From the NCBI RefSeq assembly GCF_019285735.1, contig NZ_CP079107.1:1116001-1180000 (forward strand): 64,000 nucleotides of DNA. The letters are read 5' to 3'. Positions 7,948 to 17,322 of this stretch are shown here, in pieces (the first letter of the stretch is position 1; every line of letters starts with the position of its first letter). This DNA is from Paeniglutamicibacter sp. Y32M11 (GTDB lineage Bacteria > Actinomycetota > Actinomycetes > Actinomycetales > Micrococcaceae). The notes below the pieces were generated by a model. That model was not told where the DNA came from and did no database searches. It was given only the letters and a program-made list of their open reading frames with translations. The position numbers were made by a program, and so were the translations under genes.

Positions 7948-10829
7948 TACACGAGCTTGCTAAAGAGCTCGGAATCACTTCAAAGGATGCAGTAACTAAA
8001 CTGCAGGAAATGGGCGAATTCGTCCGTTCCGCATCCTCAACCATTGAGGCACCGGTCGTGCGCAAGTTGCGCGCCGCGTACCCGAACGCTGCCCCGGCAG
8101 CACCCAAGGCCGCCCCGGCTCCCGCAGCTGCACCAGCAGCTCCGGCCGCCCCGGCAGCTTCCGCCCCGAAGCCCGCAGGCTCCAAGCCTGCCGCGGCTCC
8201 GGCGGCACCCGCCGCACCGGCAGCTTCGGCTCCGGTTGCTCCGACTCCGGCAGCTGCACCAGCAGCACCCGCCGCTCCGGCAGCTCCCAAGGCTGCCTCG
8301 GCCGCACCGCGTCCGGGCGCCAAGCCCGGTGCACCGCGTCCGGGTAACAACCCGTTCTCCTCCCAGCAGGGCATGCGCCCGGCCGGCGAGAACAACCGCA
8401 ACGAACGCCCAGAGCGTACCGAGCGCACCGATCGTCCCGCGGGCCAGCGCCCGGGTTCCAAGCCAGGCGGACCGCGTCCGGGTAACAACCCGTTCGCTCC
8501 TCAGCAGGGCATGCGTAACTCCGGTGGCCCAGGCGCCGGCGGACCGCGTCCGGGTGGACCGCGTCCCCCGGCCGGTGCCGGTGGACCTCGTCCCGCAGCA
8601 GGCGCCGGCGGACCCCGCCCGGCAGCAGGCTCCGGTGGCCCCCGTCCGGGCGCTCCGCGTCCGGCAGGTGCCGCGGGCCCGCGCACCCCGGGAGGCGCTC
8701 GCGCAACTCCCGGCATGATGCCTAACCGCACCGAACGTCCGGCTCCGGCCGGTGGACGTCCCGGTGGCGGCGGCGGCCGTGGCGGTCCGGCACGTCCGGG
8801 CGGCGCCCCGGGCGGAGCTCCGGGTACTCCCGGTGCAGGTACCGGTGGCGGCGGCTACAAGGGCGGCGGCGGTCCGAACCGCGGTCGCGGTGGTACGCAG
8901 GGTGCCTTCGGTAAGGGCGGCGCAGGCCGTGGCAAGCAGCGTAAGTCGAAGCGCGCTAAGCGCCAGGAACTCGAGCAGATGAGTGCTCCGAGCCTTGGCG
9001 GCGTTTCGGTGCCTCGCGGCAACGGATCCACCGAGATTCGTTTGCGCCGTGGCGCCTCGATCACCGACTTTGCAGACAAGATCAACGCCAACCCGGCAGC
9101 TCTTGTGACCGTGCTCTTCCACTTGGGAGAAATGGCTACCGCCACACAGTCACTGGATGAGGCCACCTTTGACGTCTTGGGTACCGAGCTCGGTTACGTT
9201 GTCACCGTCGTTTCCCCCGAGGACGAAGAGCGCGAATTGCTCGCCTCGTTCTCGATCGACTTCGACGCCGAACTTGAAGCAGAGACCGAGGACATGCTTG
9301 AGGCACGTCCGCCGGTTGTCACCATCATGGGTCACGTTGACCACGGTAAGACTCGTCTGCTTGATGCCATCCGCAAGTCCAACGTTATTGAGGGCGAAGC
9401 AGGCGGTATCACCCAGCACATCGGTGCTTACCAGATCCACCACATGCACGAGGAAATCGATCGCGCGATCACCTTCATTGACACCCCGGGTCACGAGGCG
9501 TTCACCGCCATGCGTGCTCGTGGCGCCAAGGTCACCGACATTGCCGTGTTGGTTGTTGCAGCGGATGACGGCGTTATGCCGCAGACCGTTGAAGCACTCA
9601 ACCACGCCAAGGCCGCCGGTGTCCCGATCGTTGTGGCAGTGAACAAGGTTGATAAGGATTCAGCGAACCCGGACAAGGTCAAGGGCCAGCTGGCCGAATA
9701 CGGCCTGGTTCCGGAGGAATACGGTGGCGACACCATGTTCATCCACGTCTCGGCCTTGCGCAAGGTCGGTATCGACGAGCTGCTTGACGCGGTGCTGTTG
9801 ACCGCCGATGCCGCGTTGGACATGCGTGCCAACCCGGACAAGGACGCTCGCGGTATTGCTATCGAAGCGAACCTGGATAAGGGTCGTGGCGCCGTTGCTA
9901 CGGTATTGGTTCAGTCCGGTACCTTGGCAGTTGGCGACACCATCGTTGCCGGTACCGCTCACGGTCGTGTGCGTGCCATGTTCGACGAGAACGGTGACAA
10001 TCTCGATATTGCCCTGCCCTCGCGTCCGGTTCAGGTCCTGGGCCTGTCCTCGGTCCCGCGTGCAGGTGACACCTTCCTGGTTACCGATGACGAGCGCACC
10101 GCTCGCCAGATCGCCGAGAAGCGCGAAGCTGCCGACCGCAACGCGGCACTGGCCAAGCGTCGTAAGCGCATCACCCTGGAAGACTTCGACCAGGCTGTTG
10201 CCGATGGCAAGATCGATACCCTTAACCTCATCCTCAAGGGTGACGTTTCCGGTGCCGTGGAAGCCCTGGAAGATTCGCTGCTCAAGATCGATGTTGGAGA
10301 AGGCGTGCAGTTGCGCGTTATCCACCGCGGTGTTGGCGCCATCACCCAGAACGACGTCAACCTGGCGACCGTTGATAATGCCATCATCATTGGCTTCAAC
10401 GTCAAGCCGGCCGAGCGTGTTGCAGATCTGGCCGACAAAGAAGGCGTCGACATGCGCTTCTACTCGGTCATCTACGGCGCCATCGACGACATCGAGCTTG
10501 CTCTTAAGGGCATGCTCAAGCCCGAGTACGAGGAAGTCCAGCTGGGCACCGCGGAGGTCCGCGAGGTCTTCCGTTCCTCGAAGTTCGGCAACATTGCCGG
10601 CTCGATCGTTCGCTCGGGTACCATCCGACGTAACTCCAAGGCTCGTGTCACGCGTAACGGCAAGGTCATCGGTGAAGGACTTACCGTTGACTCGCTCAAG
10701 CGCTTCAAGGACGACGCCACCGAGGTCCGTACGGACTTCGAGTGTGGTATCGGCCTGGGCTCGTTCAACGATGTTACCGACGGTGACTTCATCGAGACCT
10801 ACGAAATGCGCGAAAAGCCCCGCGTCTAA
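7932..10829 (+). CDS. infB: Translation initiation factor IF-2
   Basis: GTPase that brings initiator fMet-tRNA to the ribosome. The 965 residues begin with the IF2 N-terminal helical motif ([15 protein letters not shown]), then a very long Ala/Pro- and later Gly/Arg/Pro-rich disordered region (about residues 50-335), a basic [11 protein letters not shown] segment, a second IF2-N motif, and the GTPase domain. G1 is GHVDHGKT at 467-474, G3 DTPGH at about 517 and G4 NKVD at about 571; domains II-IV follow. Start GTG 7932 has AGGAGAAA upstream. The disordered part is typical of actinobacterial IF-2 and generates long false frames on the other strand. Confidence 0.96.
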   Translation: MAKVRVHELAKELGITSKDAVTKLQEMGEFVRSASSTIEAPVVRKLRAAYPNAAPAAPKAAPAPAAAPAAPAAPAASAPKPAGSKPAAAPAAPAAPAASAPVAPTPAAAPAAPAAPAAPKAASAAPRPGAKPGAPRPGNNPFSSQQGMRPAGENNRNERPERTERTDRPAGQRPGSKPGGPRPGNNPFAPQQGMRNSGGPGAGGPRPGGPRPPAGAGGPRPAAGAGGPRPAAGSGGPRPGAPRPAGAAGPRTPGGARATPGMMPNRTERPAPAGGRPGGGGGRGGPARPGGAPGGAPGTPGAGTGGGGYKGGGGPNRGRGGTQGAFGKGGAGRGKQRKSKRAKRQELEQMSAPSLGGVSVPRGNGSTEIRLRRGASITDFADKINANPAALVTVLFHLGEMATATQSLDEATFDVLGTELGYVVTVVSPEDEERELLASFSIDFDAELEAETEDMLEARPPVVTIMGHVDHGKTRLLDAIRKSNVIEGEAGGITQHIGAYQIHHMHEEIDRAITFIDTPGHEAFTAMRARGAKVTDIAVLVVAADDGVMPQTVEALNHAKAAGVPIVVAVNKVDKDSANPDKVKGQLAEYGLVPEEYGGDTMFIHVSALRKVGIDELLDAVLLTADAALDMRANPDKDARGIAIEANLDKGRGAVATVLVQSGTLAVGDTIVAGTAHGRVRAMFDENGDNLDIALPSRPVQVLGLSSVPRAGDTFLVTDDERTARQIAEKREAADRNAALAKRRKRITLEDFDQAVADGKIDTLNLILKGDVSGAVEALEDSLLKIDVGEGVQLRVIHRGVGAITQNDVNLATVDNAIIIGFNVKPAERVADLADKEGVDMRFYSVIYGAIDDIELALKGMLKPEYEEVQLGTAEVREVFRSSKFGNIAGSIVRSGTIRRNSKARVTRNGKVIGEGLTVDSLKRFKDDATEVRTDFECGIGLGSFNDVTDGDFIETYEMREKPRV

Positions 10830-10866
10830 ACCCTCACCGGTTTTAGAAGTACAGCGGTAGCAAGGT

Positions 10867-10909
10867 AAGGGTGTGTATTCGGCCAGAGATGGCCGGATGC
10901 ACACCCCTT
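10867..10909 (+). terminator. Stem-loop between infB and rbfA
   Basis: AAGGGTGTGTATTCGGCCA pairs with TGGCCGGATGCACACCCCTT with one bulge and wobble pairs around a GAGA loop. No U-run follows, so partial attenuation or RNA processing is more likely than full termination. Confidence 0.5.
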
Positions 10910-10967
10910 GCATCCGCGGCACAGCATGTATTCGTAGTTTTCAAGACGTGAAAAAGAAGGAGTGATC

Positions 10968-11405
10968 ATGGCTGACTCGGCACGCGCCGCTAAACTGGCC
11001 CAACGCATCAAGGTGGTTGTTGCCCAAGCACTGGGCAAGGCGGTTAAGGATCCCCGCGTGGAGGCCATTACGGTCACCGACGCACGGGTCACTAACGACC
11101 TGCAGCACGCCACCATCTACTACACGGTCTTCGGCGACGCTGAAGCCAAGGCCGATGCAGCAGCCGCCCTGGAGAAAGCCAAGGGTGTTCTGCGCAAGGA
11201 GGTCGGAAAGAACCTGACGGTTCGTCTGACCCCCACCGTTGAATTCATCGCGGATGAGATCCCGGTGAATGCCTCGAACCTCGAAGACCTTCTTCGGGCA
11301 GCCAAGGCCAAGGATGCAGAAGTTGCAGCCCTGGCCCAGGGCAAGGATTTTGCTGGAGAAGCAGATCCGTACAAGCGTGATGAAGAAGAAGAGGAAAACG
11401 CCTAA
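10968..11405 (+). CDS. rbfA: Ribosome-binding factor A
   Basis: A 145-residue KH-like protein that binds 16S rRNA helix 1 during late 30S maturation. Conserved features are RAAKLAQRIKVVVAQ at the N-terminus, DPRVEAITVTDARVTNDLQHATIYYTV in the core, and the RLTPTVEFIADE segment near the end, followed by an acidic tail (DEEEEENA). The ATG at 10968 is preferred over the GTG at 10962 because AAGGAG lies 5 bases before it. It ends the translation cluster and is followed by a strong terminator. Confidence 0.94.
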   Translation: MADSARAAKLAQRIKVVVAQALGKAVKDPRVEAITVTDARVTNDLQHATIYYTVFGDAEAKADAAAALEKAKGVLRKEVGKNLTVRLTPTVEFIADEIPVNASNLEDLLRAAKAKDAEVAALAQGKDFAGEADPYKRDEEEEENA

Positions 11406-11431
11406 GCGTTAGCCCTTGCTTCACCAGCTGC

Positions 11432-11485
11432 AAAGGTCGTCCCGGCATCCACTTGAGAGTGGAAGCCGGGACGACCTTTTTGTTG
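11432..11485. terminator. Terminator shared by rbfA and map
   Basis: AAGGTCGTCCCGGC and GCCGGGACGACCTT form a 14-bp stem, extended by CCACTT/GAGTGG-like pairing in the loop, followed by TTTTTG on the plus strand. It lies between convergent rbfA and map. Confidence 0.85.
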
Positions 11486-11507
11486 GCTGCGGAAATCGAT
11501 CTCGCGG

Positions 11508-12272
11508 CTAGTGGGTGAGGATGCGCGGGCCATCCTCGGTGATGGCGATGGTGTGTTCGGTGTGCGCGGCGCGCGCTCCGGTGGCGCTCTTGAGTGTCCA
11601 GCCATCGGCGTCGGTTTTTAGCGTGGCGGTGTCCAACATGACCCACGGTTCGATGGCCAGCAGCAGCCCGGGACGCAGCTTGTAGCCGCGACCGGGACGG
11701 CCAATATTGGCGATGTGTGGATCTTGGTGCATCGTTGATCCCACGCCGTGGCCGCCGAATTCCGTATTCACCAGGTAACCGGCATCGGTGAGAACCGAGC
11801 CAATGGCGTGGGAGATGTCCCCGATGCGAGCCCCTGGGACCGCGGCGTTGATGCCCGCGGCAAGGGCCAACTGAGTTGCCTTGATCATCTTGGCGTCCGT
11901 GGTGTTGACGGGCGTTCCGACGGTGAAGCTGATCGCTGCGTCAGCGACAAACCCGTTAAGAGATGCGGCAAAATCGAGGGTGAGTAGATCACCGTTTTTC
12001 AGCGCGTAGTCGTAGGGCATTCCATGAAGCACCGCATCGTTCAGTGATGTGCAGATGAAATGGCCAAAGGGTCCGCTACCGAAGTCGGGTGCGTAATCGA
12101 CGTAGCAGGAACGTGCACCTGCCTCTCGGATCATCTCTCCGGCCCACTGATCTATCTCCAGCAAATTGGTGCCAACGGTGATCCGTTTTTTCAGGCTCTG
12201 GAGAACGGAGGAGATAAATGCTCCACTCTCGCCCGCGCGTTGTAGCTCGGCGGGGCCGAAAATTTCGATCAT
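11508..12272 (-). CDS. map: Type I methionine aminopeptidase
   Basis: Removes the N-terminal methionine from new proteins. All metal ligands of the pita-bread fold are visible in the 254-residue product: D100 (LTLDFA), D111 (VADAAI), H175 (GGHGVG), E208 (IEPW) and E239 (HTEH), plus the substrate histidine H83 (LHGMP). The ATG at 12272 is chosen because it gives the family N-terminus MIEIFGP and GAGGA lies upstream; an open frame continues far upstream without conservation. It is divergent from an Xre regulator with a perfect palindrome between them. Core actinobacterial map genes usually sit by secY-adk, so this may be a second, regulated copy (inference). Confidence 0.92.
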   Translation of the reverse strand: MIEIFGPAELQRAGESGAFISSVLQSLKKRITVGTNLLEIDQWAGEMIREAGARSCYVDYAPDFGSGPFGHFICTSLNDAVLHGMPYDYALKNGDLLTLDFAASLNGFVADAAISFTVGTPVNTTDAKMIKATQLALAAGINAAVPGARIGDISHAIGSVLTDAGYLVNTEFGGHGVGSTMHQDPHIANIGRPGRGYKLRPGLLLAIEPWVMLDTATLKTDADGWTLKSATGARAAHTEHTIAITEDGPRILTH

Positions 12273-12295
12273 GGGGAATATTCCTCTCGTTGGCA

Positions 12296-12337
12296 CCAAT
12301 GATAGTACCGGTAATACTATACCGGTACTATCATTGG
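12296..12337. promoter_or_regulatory. Perfect 18-bp inverted repeat: likely Xre operator with overlapping divergent promoters
   Basis: CCAATGATAGTACCGGTA and its exact complement TACCGGTACTATCATTGG are separated by ATACTA. TACTAT, a good -10 hexamer, occurs in each arm pointing outward (12326-12331 on plus, 12302-12307 on minus). Transcripts would start at about 12338-12342 towards the regulator, making it nearly leaderless, and at about 12291-12296 towards map. Binding of a dimeric regulator here would block both genes. Confidence 0.75.
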
Positions 12338-12341
12338 AACT

Positions 12342-12644
12342 ATGGTCAGACTTCCACTTACTCCCGCCGAACTCGAACGCGGTCAGCAACTCGGTTCCCT
12401 GCTGCGTGCGGCCCGTACCGATCGATCCATGTTTGAGGTAGCCGTTGCTGCCGAAATTTCGCCCGAAACCCTGCGCAAGATCGAAACGGGACGTATCGCC
12501 ACTCCGTCCTTTTCCACCATCGCTGCGCTCGCTACCGTCCTGGGGCTCTCCCTTGATGAGGTGTGGGCGTCCATCAATGGCCCGGCGCTCTGCGGCAAGG
12601 GTGATGTCTCCGTGGGGGAGTCGAGCGAACGTTTGGCCTCCTGA
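12342..12644 (+). CDS. Xre-family helix-turn-helix regulator
   Basis: A 100-residue DNA-binding protein that is almost entirely one HTH_3/Xre domain: ERGQQLGSLLRAARTDR, then FEVAVAAEISPETLRKIETG (helix-turn-helix) and a FSTIAALATVLGLSLDEV helix. There is no separate sensor domain apart from a short C-terminal tail. Its ATG is five bases from the edge of the inverted repeat and has only a weak purine run in front, consistent with leaderless initiation. The position suggests autoregulation and control of map. Confidence 0.85.
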   Translation: MVRLPLTPAELERGQQLGSLLRAARTDRSMFEVAVAAEISPETLRKIETGRIATPSFSTIAALATVLGLSLDEVWASINGPALCGKGDVSVGESSERLAS

Positions 12645-12713
12645 GTTTCGACGAGTAGTCGGTACGCCTTGCCTGAACTGGTCTATTTTGGTTTGGGTCT
12701 TGGATCCGGACAC

Positions 12714-12780
12714 AAAGAAACCCCGCCGCGAGGAACGAGGTGCTGCACGGTTCCGGTGTCCTTCGCGGAGGGGTTTCTTT
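12714..12780. terminator. Bidirectional terminator
   Basis: AAAGAAACCCC pairs exactly with GGGGTTTCTTT and the stem continues inward through CGCG-containing arms; T- and A-runs flank both sides. It serves the Xre gene and the convergent ScyD/ScyE-like gene. Confidence 0.85.
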
Positions 12781-12815
12781 ATTCCCCCAAGGAATACAAA
12801 AAGGTAGAAGCTTCA

Positions 12816-13913
12816 CTATTTGACGGTGGCTGTCACCAGCTTTCCGGACGGTGTCAGAGCCTCGGTGCCGGCGATCAACTTGTTGTTGTGGATGGCGACA
12901 TCACTGGCCATCTGGGCCGGCAGTACCGTCACGGCATGTCCGTTGACGATGCGAGCGATCCCGCCGCCAAATAGTTCTGACACGAAAACGTTGCCCCGAC
13001 GATCCAGCGCAATGCCGGTGGGAGCGCTGAGCCCGGTGGCAACCACGTGGGTCTTCTTGGTGTGCAGATTCATCTTGTAGGCCTTGCCGCTGGACAGCGA
13101 CTCACCCGGTACCCCGGGCAACACGGTGTAGTAAAGCCAATTGCCTTGCACCGTGATGTCGGTGGGTACTGGTTGGGCCCAATAGGTATGTCCGAGCATG
13201 CAATCGGGGACGGAAAGCCCCATTTCCTTGGCGAGGTCCTGCACCGCGCCGGTGATAGTGATCGGTTCGGCAGGGAGCGCCTTGACCAGCGATACCGTGC
13301 CCTGGTTGTTCACGTGCAGGATCGTATTGGCTCCGGCATCACCCACATAAACACCGTTACGCGCCGGAACGCTGGAGAACGGGTGGGAGTAGAGCTCGCC
13401 GGTAGACTGCATCCACGGGGCATCCGCCAAACAAGTTTCGGTGGCATCGCGCACACCGTAGACGGTGGACCCATCCGGATTATGCGCCTTCTCGAACTCC
13501 GTGATGTCGGTGATGGTGCGGATCTTGCCCGACTTGTTGATTGACTTCAGCAGAGCGGGCGTCGCCCCGCTGGGCGGCTCCTCTCCCGTGGCCCCAGCAT
13601 TCTCGAAGTAGTACGTGGTTCCACGGTCATGCGAGACGCCGACAATTTCTTTGCCCGGGGCATTCACCAGTGTTTTCTTTTCCCCGGTGGGTGAGATGGA
13701 GCTGAGTTGGCCAGCGAAGCTTTCGGCGACCAAGATACTGCCTTGGGGTCCAAAGGCAACCTTGAGTGGGCCCGCCAGACCTTCGGCGAGCGTTTTGACG
13801 TTGGAAATGGTTGGTGCGGTGGGATTGTTATTGCGGGCCTGGGATGGGGTGACGCTCAGCGTCACCGTCAAGGCCGAAGCAGCGGCTACTGCCGCTACGG
13901 TACGAAACTTCAT
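12816..13913 (-). CDS. Secreted ScyD/ScyE family beta-propeller protein
   Basis: A 365-residue exported protein with a Sec signal peptide (KFR, hydrophobic core, cleavage near SQARNN). Repeated blade-like segments such as GLAGPLKVAFGPQGSILVAESFAGQLSSI, APARNGVYVGDAGANTILHVN and GLSAPTGIALDRRGNVFVSELFGGGIARI match the ScyD/ScyE family, named from cyanobacterial scytonemin clusters but common in actinobacteria without scytonemin. The substrate is unknown. The ATG at 13913 follows AGGA eight bases upstream; an open frame extends 24 codons further without a signal peptide. Confidence 0.8.
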   Translation of the reverse strand: MKFRTVAAVAAASALTVTLSVTPSQARNNNPTAPTISNVKTLAEGLAGPLKVAFGPQGSILVAESFAGQLSSISPTGEKKTLVNAPGKEIVGVSHDRGTTYYFENAGATGEEPPSGATPALLKSINKSGKIRTITDITEFEKAHNPDGSTVYGVRDATETCLADAPWMQSTGELYSHPFSSVPARNGVYVGDAGANTILHVNNQGTVSLVKALPAEPITITGAVQDLAKEMGLSVPDCMLGHTYWAQPVPTDITVQGNWLYYTVLPGVPGESLSSGKAYKMNLHTKKTHVVATGLSAPTGIALDRRGNVFVSELFGGGIARIVNGHAVTVLPAQMASDVAIHNNKLIAGTEALTPSGKLVTATVK

Positions 13914-14552
13914 GAGGATTTTCCTAGCCAATAGATCTGGACGCAACGGATGCGTTGCGTGAACGATTGAGCTGGCTCGTTTCATCTTTCATCGCGCGAC
14001 ATGCAGCTGGGCAGGAAAATGAGCTTGCGCGGCCTTTTATTTTCGGGCGCGGAGCGATGTCCTTGGCTCACATGTCGATGATGATGTTTTGCTACGAGTG
14101 ACGCCGTTAAAACGGGGACGTGGGCGTTGGATCCCCCCAGAGGTTCCATGCCCGATGCGAGTGTTCCGGCTGAGACCGGGTAGAGACGACGCTATGTTTC
14201 GCGCTGGCCTAAGTCAATGGCGACCGGAGAGTAACAAAACCGATCAGTGGATTGGTCCTCGGGTGAGGTGTCATCATCACCATCGGAGCCGGTGGAGCCG
14301 GTGGAGCCAGATTGTGCGTGGTAATCAGCACATGCGGTCATATCGAAACACCGAAGATCGGTAGTTTATGCGTGGGGTATGGGTGGAATGTTGGACGGTC
14401 ACCGAGGCTCTCGCGCCCTGCGAAAAGCGCCTGATTGACGCTCTGTGCTGAGAGAGGGCTGCCACGATCCGGGGAGCCGAGGTGTATTCGTGGGCGCTGG
14501 GTCGGGGAGTTGGGAGTCCAAAACGCGGGTAAGGGGGCCATCAGGTTCGCGG
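13914..14552. other. Intergenic region without a recognised gene
   Basis: About 640 bases between the ScyD/ScyE-like gene and truB. The short frames on both strands lack ribosome-binding sites and recognisable motifs. A short imperfect GGAGCC repeat lies near 14285-14310. No tRNA or structured RNA was recognised. Confidence 0.4.
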
Positions 14553-14553
14553 C

Positions 14554-14570
14554 ATATACTAGAGGGCGTG
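14554..14570 (+). promoter_or_regulatory. TATACT -10 element immediately before truB
   Basis: TATACT ends eight bases before the GTG start of truB, so transcription would begin at or within a couple of bases of the start codon. This implies a leaderless or near-leaderless mRNA. Confidence 0.55.
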
Positions 14571-15479
14571 AAAACTGTTCCGGAGCAACCCACCCAAGCC
14601 ATCGGCTCAGGCCTGGTCATCGTCGACAAGCCTCAGGGCTGGACGAGCCACGACGTGGTGGGCCGCACCCGCCGGCTAGCCGGAACCCGCAAGGTCGGCC
14701 ATGCCGGAACCTTGGATCCGATGGCGACCGGCGTGCTGGTGCTGGGCATCAACAAGGCCACGCGCCTGTTGACCTACATCGTGGGTGCTCACAAGACCTA
14801 CACCGCCACCATCCGTCTGGGCGAGTCGACCATCACCGATGATGCCGAAGGCGAGATCGTGCAAACGCGGATCGCCGCTGCCCTGACCGAGGAAGCGATC
14901 CACGCCGGCATTGCCAAGCTCACCGGAGACATTGAGCAGGTTCCATCTTCCGTCAGTGCCATCAAGGTCAATGGTGAGCGCGCCTACGCCCGGGTGCGCG
15001 CCGGCGAAGAAGTAAAGCTTGCCGCCCGCTCGGTGACCATTCGTCGTTTTGAAGTGCACGATATTCGCCGCGAACGTGGTGGCAAGATTCTAGACATCGA
15101 CGTGACCGTGGAATGCACCTCCGGAACCTATATCCGTGCTCTGGCCCGCGACCTCGGTGAAGATCTGGCCGTGGGTGGCCACCTGACCGCGCTGCGTCGC
15201 ACCGAGGTTGGACCCTACACGTTGGACAAGGCTCGCACACTGGAGCAGTTGGCCAAGGACTTTGAGTACCTGCCGCTGGAAGATGCCGCAGACGCTTTGT
15301 TCACCCGTCGTGATTTGACGGAGAAGGAACGCTCCGAGCTCTCCTTTGGTCGTCGCATCAGCTCAAATGAGACCGATGAGGTGACTGCCGCCTTCGCACC
15401 GGATGGAACGCTGGTGGCACTGCTGAAGAATAAGGGCGCCGAGGCCAAGCCCGAACTGGTCTTCGCCACCGCTTCCTAG
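14568..15479 (+). CDS. truB: tRNA pseudouridine(55) synthase TruB
   Basis: Makes pseudouridine 55 in the T-loop of tRNAs. The catalytic motif GHAGTLDPMATG gives the nucleophile D50; KVNGERAYARVRAGE and the SGTYIRALARDLG segment are also conserved, and a PUA-like C-terminal part follows. At 303 residues from the GTG at 14568 it has normal length; an upstream start at 14445 would add unconserved sequence. It opens the truB to ribF gene group. Confidence 0.94.
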   Translation: MKTVPEQPTQAIGSGLVIVDKPQGWTSHDVVGRTRRLAGTRKVGHAGTLDPMATGVLVLGINKATRLLTYIVGAHKTYTATIRLGESTITDDAEGEIVQTRIAAALTEEAIHAGIAKLTGDIEQVPSSVSAIKVNGERAYARVRAGEEVKLAARSVTIRRFEVHDIRRERGGKILDIDVTVECTSGTYIRALARDLGEDLAVGGHLTALRRTEVGPYTLDKARTLEQLAKDFEYLPLEDAADALFTRRDLTEKERSELSFGRRISSNETDEVTAAFAPDGTLVALLKNKGAEAKPELVFATAS

Positions 15480-15549
15480 TGACCGTTGCCCGAGGAATCG
15501 GGCATCAAGACCAAGGAAGCATCACTATGTTTAAGGGGTTACCTCCGCC

Positions 15550-15924
15550 GTGATCGTTGACGGATTCTTTATAGCCGGAGCCATTCTGTGTGCCCTGGCC
15601 GTTGTGCTGGGCGTGGTGGCTACCATCATTCGTGATTACCCGGACGATTTTGCCCTGATCTCCGTAGCACTGCTGGACGTGTTCCTGATTGTCTATGGAA
15701 TCGGCGCGGCCATCCGGCAAGCCGGCGGGCAGCCGCTGAATGGAGAACCCTGGGAATTTTGGGGTTATCTGATTACCGCTCTGCTGGTTCCCGCTCTTGC
15801 CTTTATCTGGGCGGTGACCGATAAGTCGCGCTATTCCAATACGGTGCTCGCGGCGTCGGGCGCGGTTGTATTTGTCATGCTGTACAGGATGGAACAAATT
15901 TGGGACGGGGTGCTTCCGGCATGA
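15550..15924 (+). CDS. Small four-helix membrane protein
   Basis: A 124-residue protein with four hydrophobic helices (about 5-27, 37-55, 71-92, 98-116) joined by short loops, one of them with the conserved-looking GQPLNGEPWEFWGY. The function is unknown; similar proteins lie near truB/ribF in Micrococcaceae. The GTG start is at 15550. It overlaps the next gene by ATGA, so the pair is translationally coupled. Confidence 0.75.
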   Translation: MIVDGFFIAGAILCALAVVLGVVATIIRDYPDDFALISVALLDVFLIVYGIGAAIRQAGGQPLNGEPWEFWGYLITALLVPALAFIWAVTDKSRYSNTVLAASGAVVFVMLYRMEQIWDGVLPA

Positions 15925-16415
15925 GTGAGAATGGAAAAACTGGGGTGAAACGCTCGCGCATTGCTGACGCAGCCTCCCGCGGTAAGAGCAAGGATTCCAC
16001 CAAGGGATCCAACGGCGGGCGCAGCTCTGGCCTTGGAAGAATCATCATCGCCGTGTACGGCGTGCTGGCGCTCTCCGCCACGGTGCGCGCGCTGTACCAG
16101 ATCACCCAGGACTTCTCCGGTGCCCCGCTGGCCTACACGCTCAGCGCACTGGCGGGCGTGGTCTACATTGTTGCCACCCTTGCCCTGGCCTCCAAGAAGC
16201 CCGGTAGCTGGAAGCTCTCCTGGTACGCGGTGCTCTTCGAATTGGTGGGTGTGCTGGTGGTCGGCGCGCTGAGCTTCGCCGTACCGCATCTTTTTGCCCA
16301 CCCGGCCGTCTGGTCGCACTTCGGCTCCGGCTACGGCTACGTGCCGCTGGTCTTGCCGATGATCGGCCTCTGGTGGCTCTCGCGCCACCGCGAGAGCGCA
16401 ATCGAGACTCCCTAG
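15921..16415 (+). CDS. Membrane protein coupled to the preceding gene
   Basis: A 164-residue protein with a basic cytoplasmic N-terminus (SRGKSKDSTKG) and four predicted helices, ending in a short basic tail. Its ATG overlaps the stop codon of the upstream membrane protein (ATGA), implying a stable pair or complex. No domain was recognised. Confidence 0.75.
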   Translation: MSENGKTGVKRSRIADAASRGKSKDSTKGSNGGRSSGLGRIIIAVYGVLALSATVRALYQITQDFSGAPLAYTLSALAGVVYIVATLALASKKPGSWKLSWYAVLFELVGVLVVGALSFAVPHLFAHPAVWSHFGSGYGYVPLVLPMIGLWWLSRHRESAIETP

Positions 16416-16442
16416 GTTCCTCGGACACCCACAGTGAACAAC

Positions 16443-16509
16443 AGCGGGCCCGTGCCTTTTGAACTCCAGCACCGATTAAGGTGCAGGATTCTCTAGGAAC
16501 GGGCCCGCT
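16443..16509. terminator. Hairpin between convergent genes
   Basis: AGCGGGCCCGT and ACGGGCCCGCT are exact complements. An inner AGCACC...GGTGC stem fills the loop. It separates the membrane-protein pair from the DUF937 gene. Confidence 0.65.
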
Positions 16510-16536
16510 GGCGTCTGTTGTCGGAATCGAAAGGAA

Positions 16537-17148
16537 CTACTTCTTACCGAAGAGTCCACCGAGAATGCCACCGAGATCCAGGCCGCCTGCGCCCTGGGGA
16601 TTTGCGGTGCTCGATCCCTGCTGCGCGCCGCCGAAGAGACCCCCGAGGATTCCGCCCAGATCAATTCCACCGGCACCCTGAGCGGTGTTACCGCCCGCGG
16701 AGCCTAATAGGCCGCCGAGGATCGATCCTAAGCCGCCCGAAGAATTACTGGCCTGCTTGGCCAAGTACGACATGACCAACGGGGCCAGAATCGGCAGGGC
16801 CTTCTTCACCAGACCTCCCAGATCAATGCCGCCCGGGGCAGCGCTGGTCAGTGATGCGGCGAGAGCGTCCTGGTTACCGCCCAAGGCGTGCTGGACGATC
16901 TTCTGGCCGTCTTCGGTATCAACGGCGTCGATGTCCACGCCACCGTCTAAGAAAGTTGCGTCATGCTGGGCAATGGCCGAGTTCAGGGCTTCTTCGCCCT
17001 CGGGGGAGGACGCATTGCTGTTCAGCCCCGCCAGCAGTGAGGGGAGAGCGGCGGAAGCGGTGGCACGAGCGGTCTCGGCATCCACACCCAACTTCGCGCC
17101 CAACTGCTCCAGTGGGATCATCTTCAACAGTTCGTTAAGGTCTGCCAT
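16537..17148 (-). CDS. DUF937 domain protein with glycine-rich C-terminal repeats
   Basis: A 203-residue protein. Residues about 1-130 form a DUF937 domain (MADLNELLKMIPLEQL; QKIVQHALGGNQ), a helical fold found in actinobacteria and proteobacteria with no established function. The C-terminal third carries near-identical repeats of the type GG-I/L-DLGGILGGLFG at least twice plus partial copies (GSILGGLLG). The ATG at 17148 follows AAGGAG with good spacing; longer upstream reading has no support. The repeats resemble self-assembling Gly/Leu-rich tails, but that is speculation. Confidence 0.85.
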   Translation of the reverse strand: MADLNELLKMIPLEQLGAKLGVDAETARATASAALPSLLAGLNSNASSPEGEEALNSAIAQHDATFLDGGVDIDAVDTEDGQKIVQHALGGNQDALAASLTSAAPGGIDLGGLVKKALPILAPLVMSYLAKQASNSSGGLGSILGGLLGSAGGNTAQGAGGIDLGGILGGLFGGAQQGSSTANPQGAGGLDLGGILGGLFGKK

Positions 17149-17322
17149 CAAGTGCTCCTTTGAATTGGGCGTCCCAGATGACGTCCCTGCGCCCATCCTA
17201 GGTTGTGAACGGCCGGATTGGGGGAGAGCCACGAGACAAAAATCGGTAGTTGGAGCACTTGTCGTCCATAATGGTAATGGCCGCCGATAATGCGGCCGCA
17301 ACTAACCCCGCTAAGGAGCAAC

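Noticed and set aside
8037-9122. Long minus-strand open frame (361 codons) opposite infB
   Set aside because: It is a shadow of the GC-rich Ala/Pro/Gly-coding part of infB: Thr/Ala/Arg/Ser-rich, no ribosome-binding site, no motif.
9660-10922. 420-codon minus-strand frame opposite infB
   Set aside because: It is the complement of conserved IF-2 domains; the plus-strand product is unambiguous.
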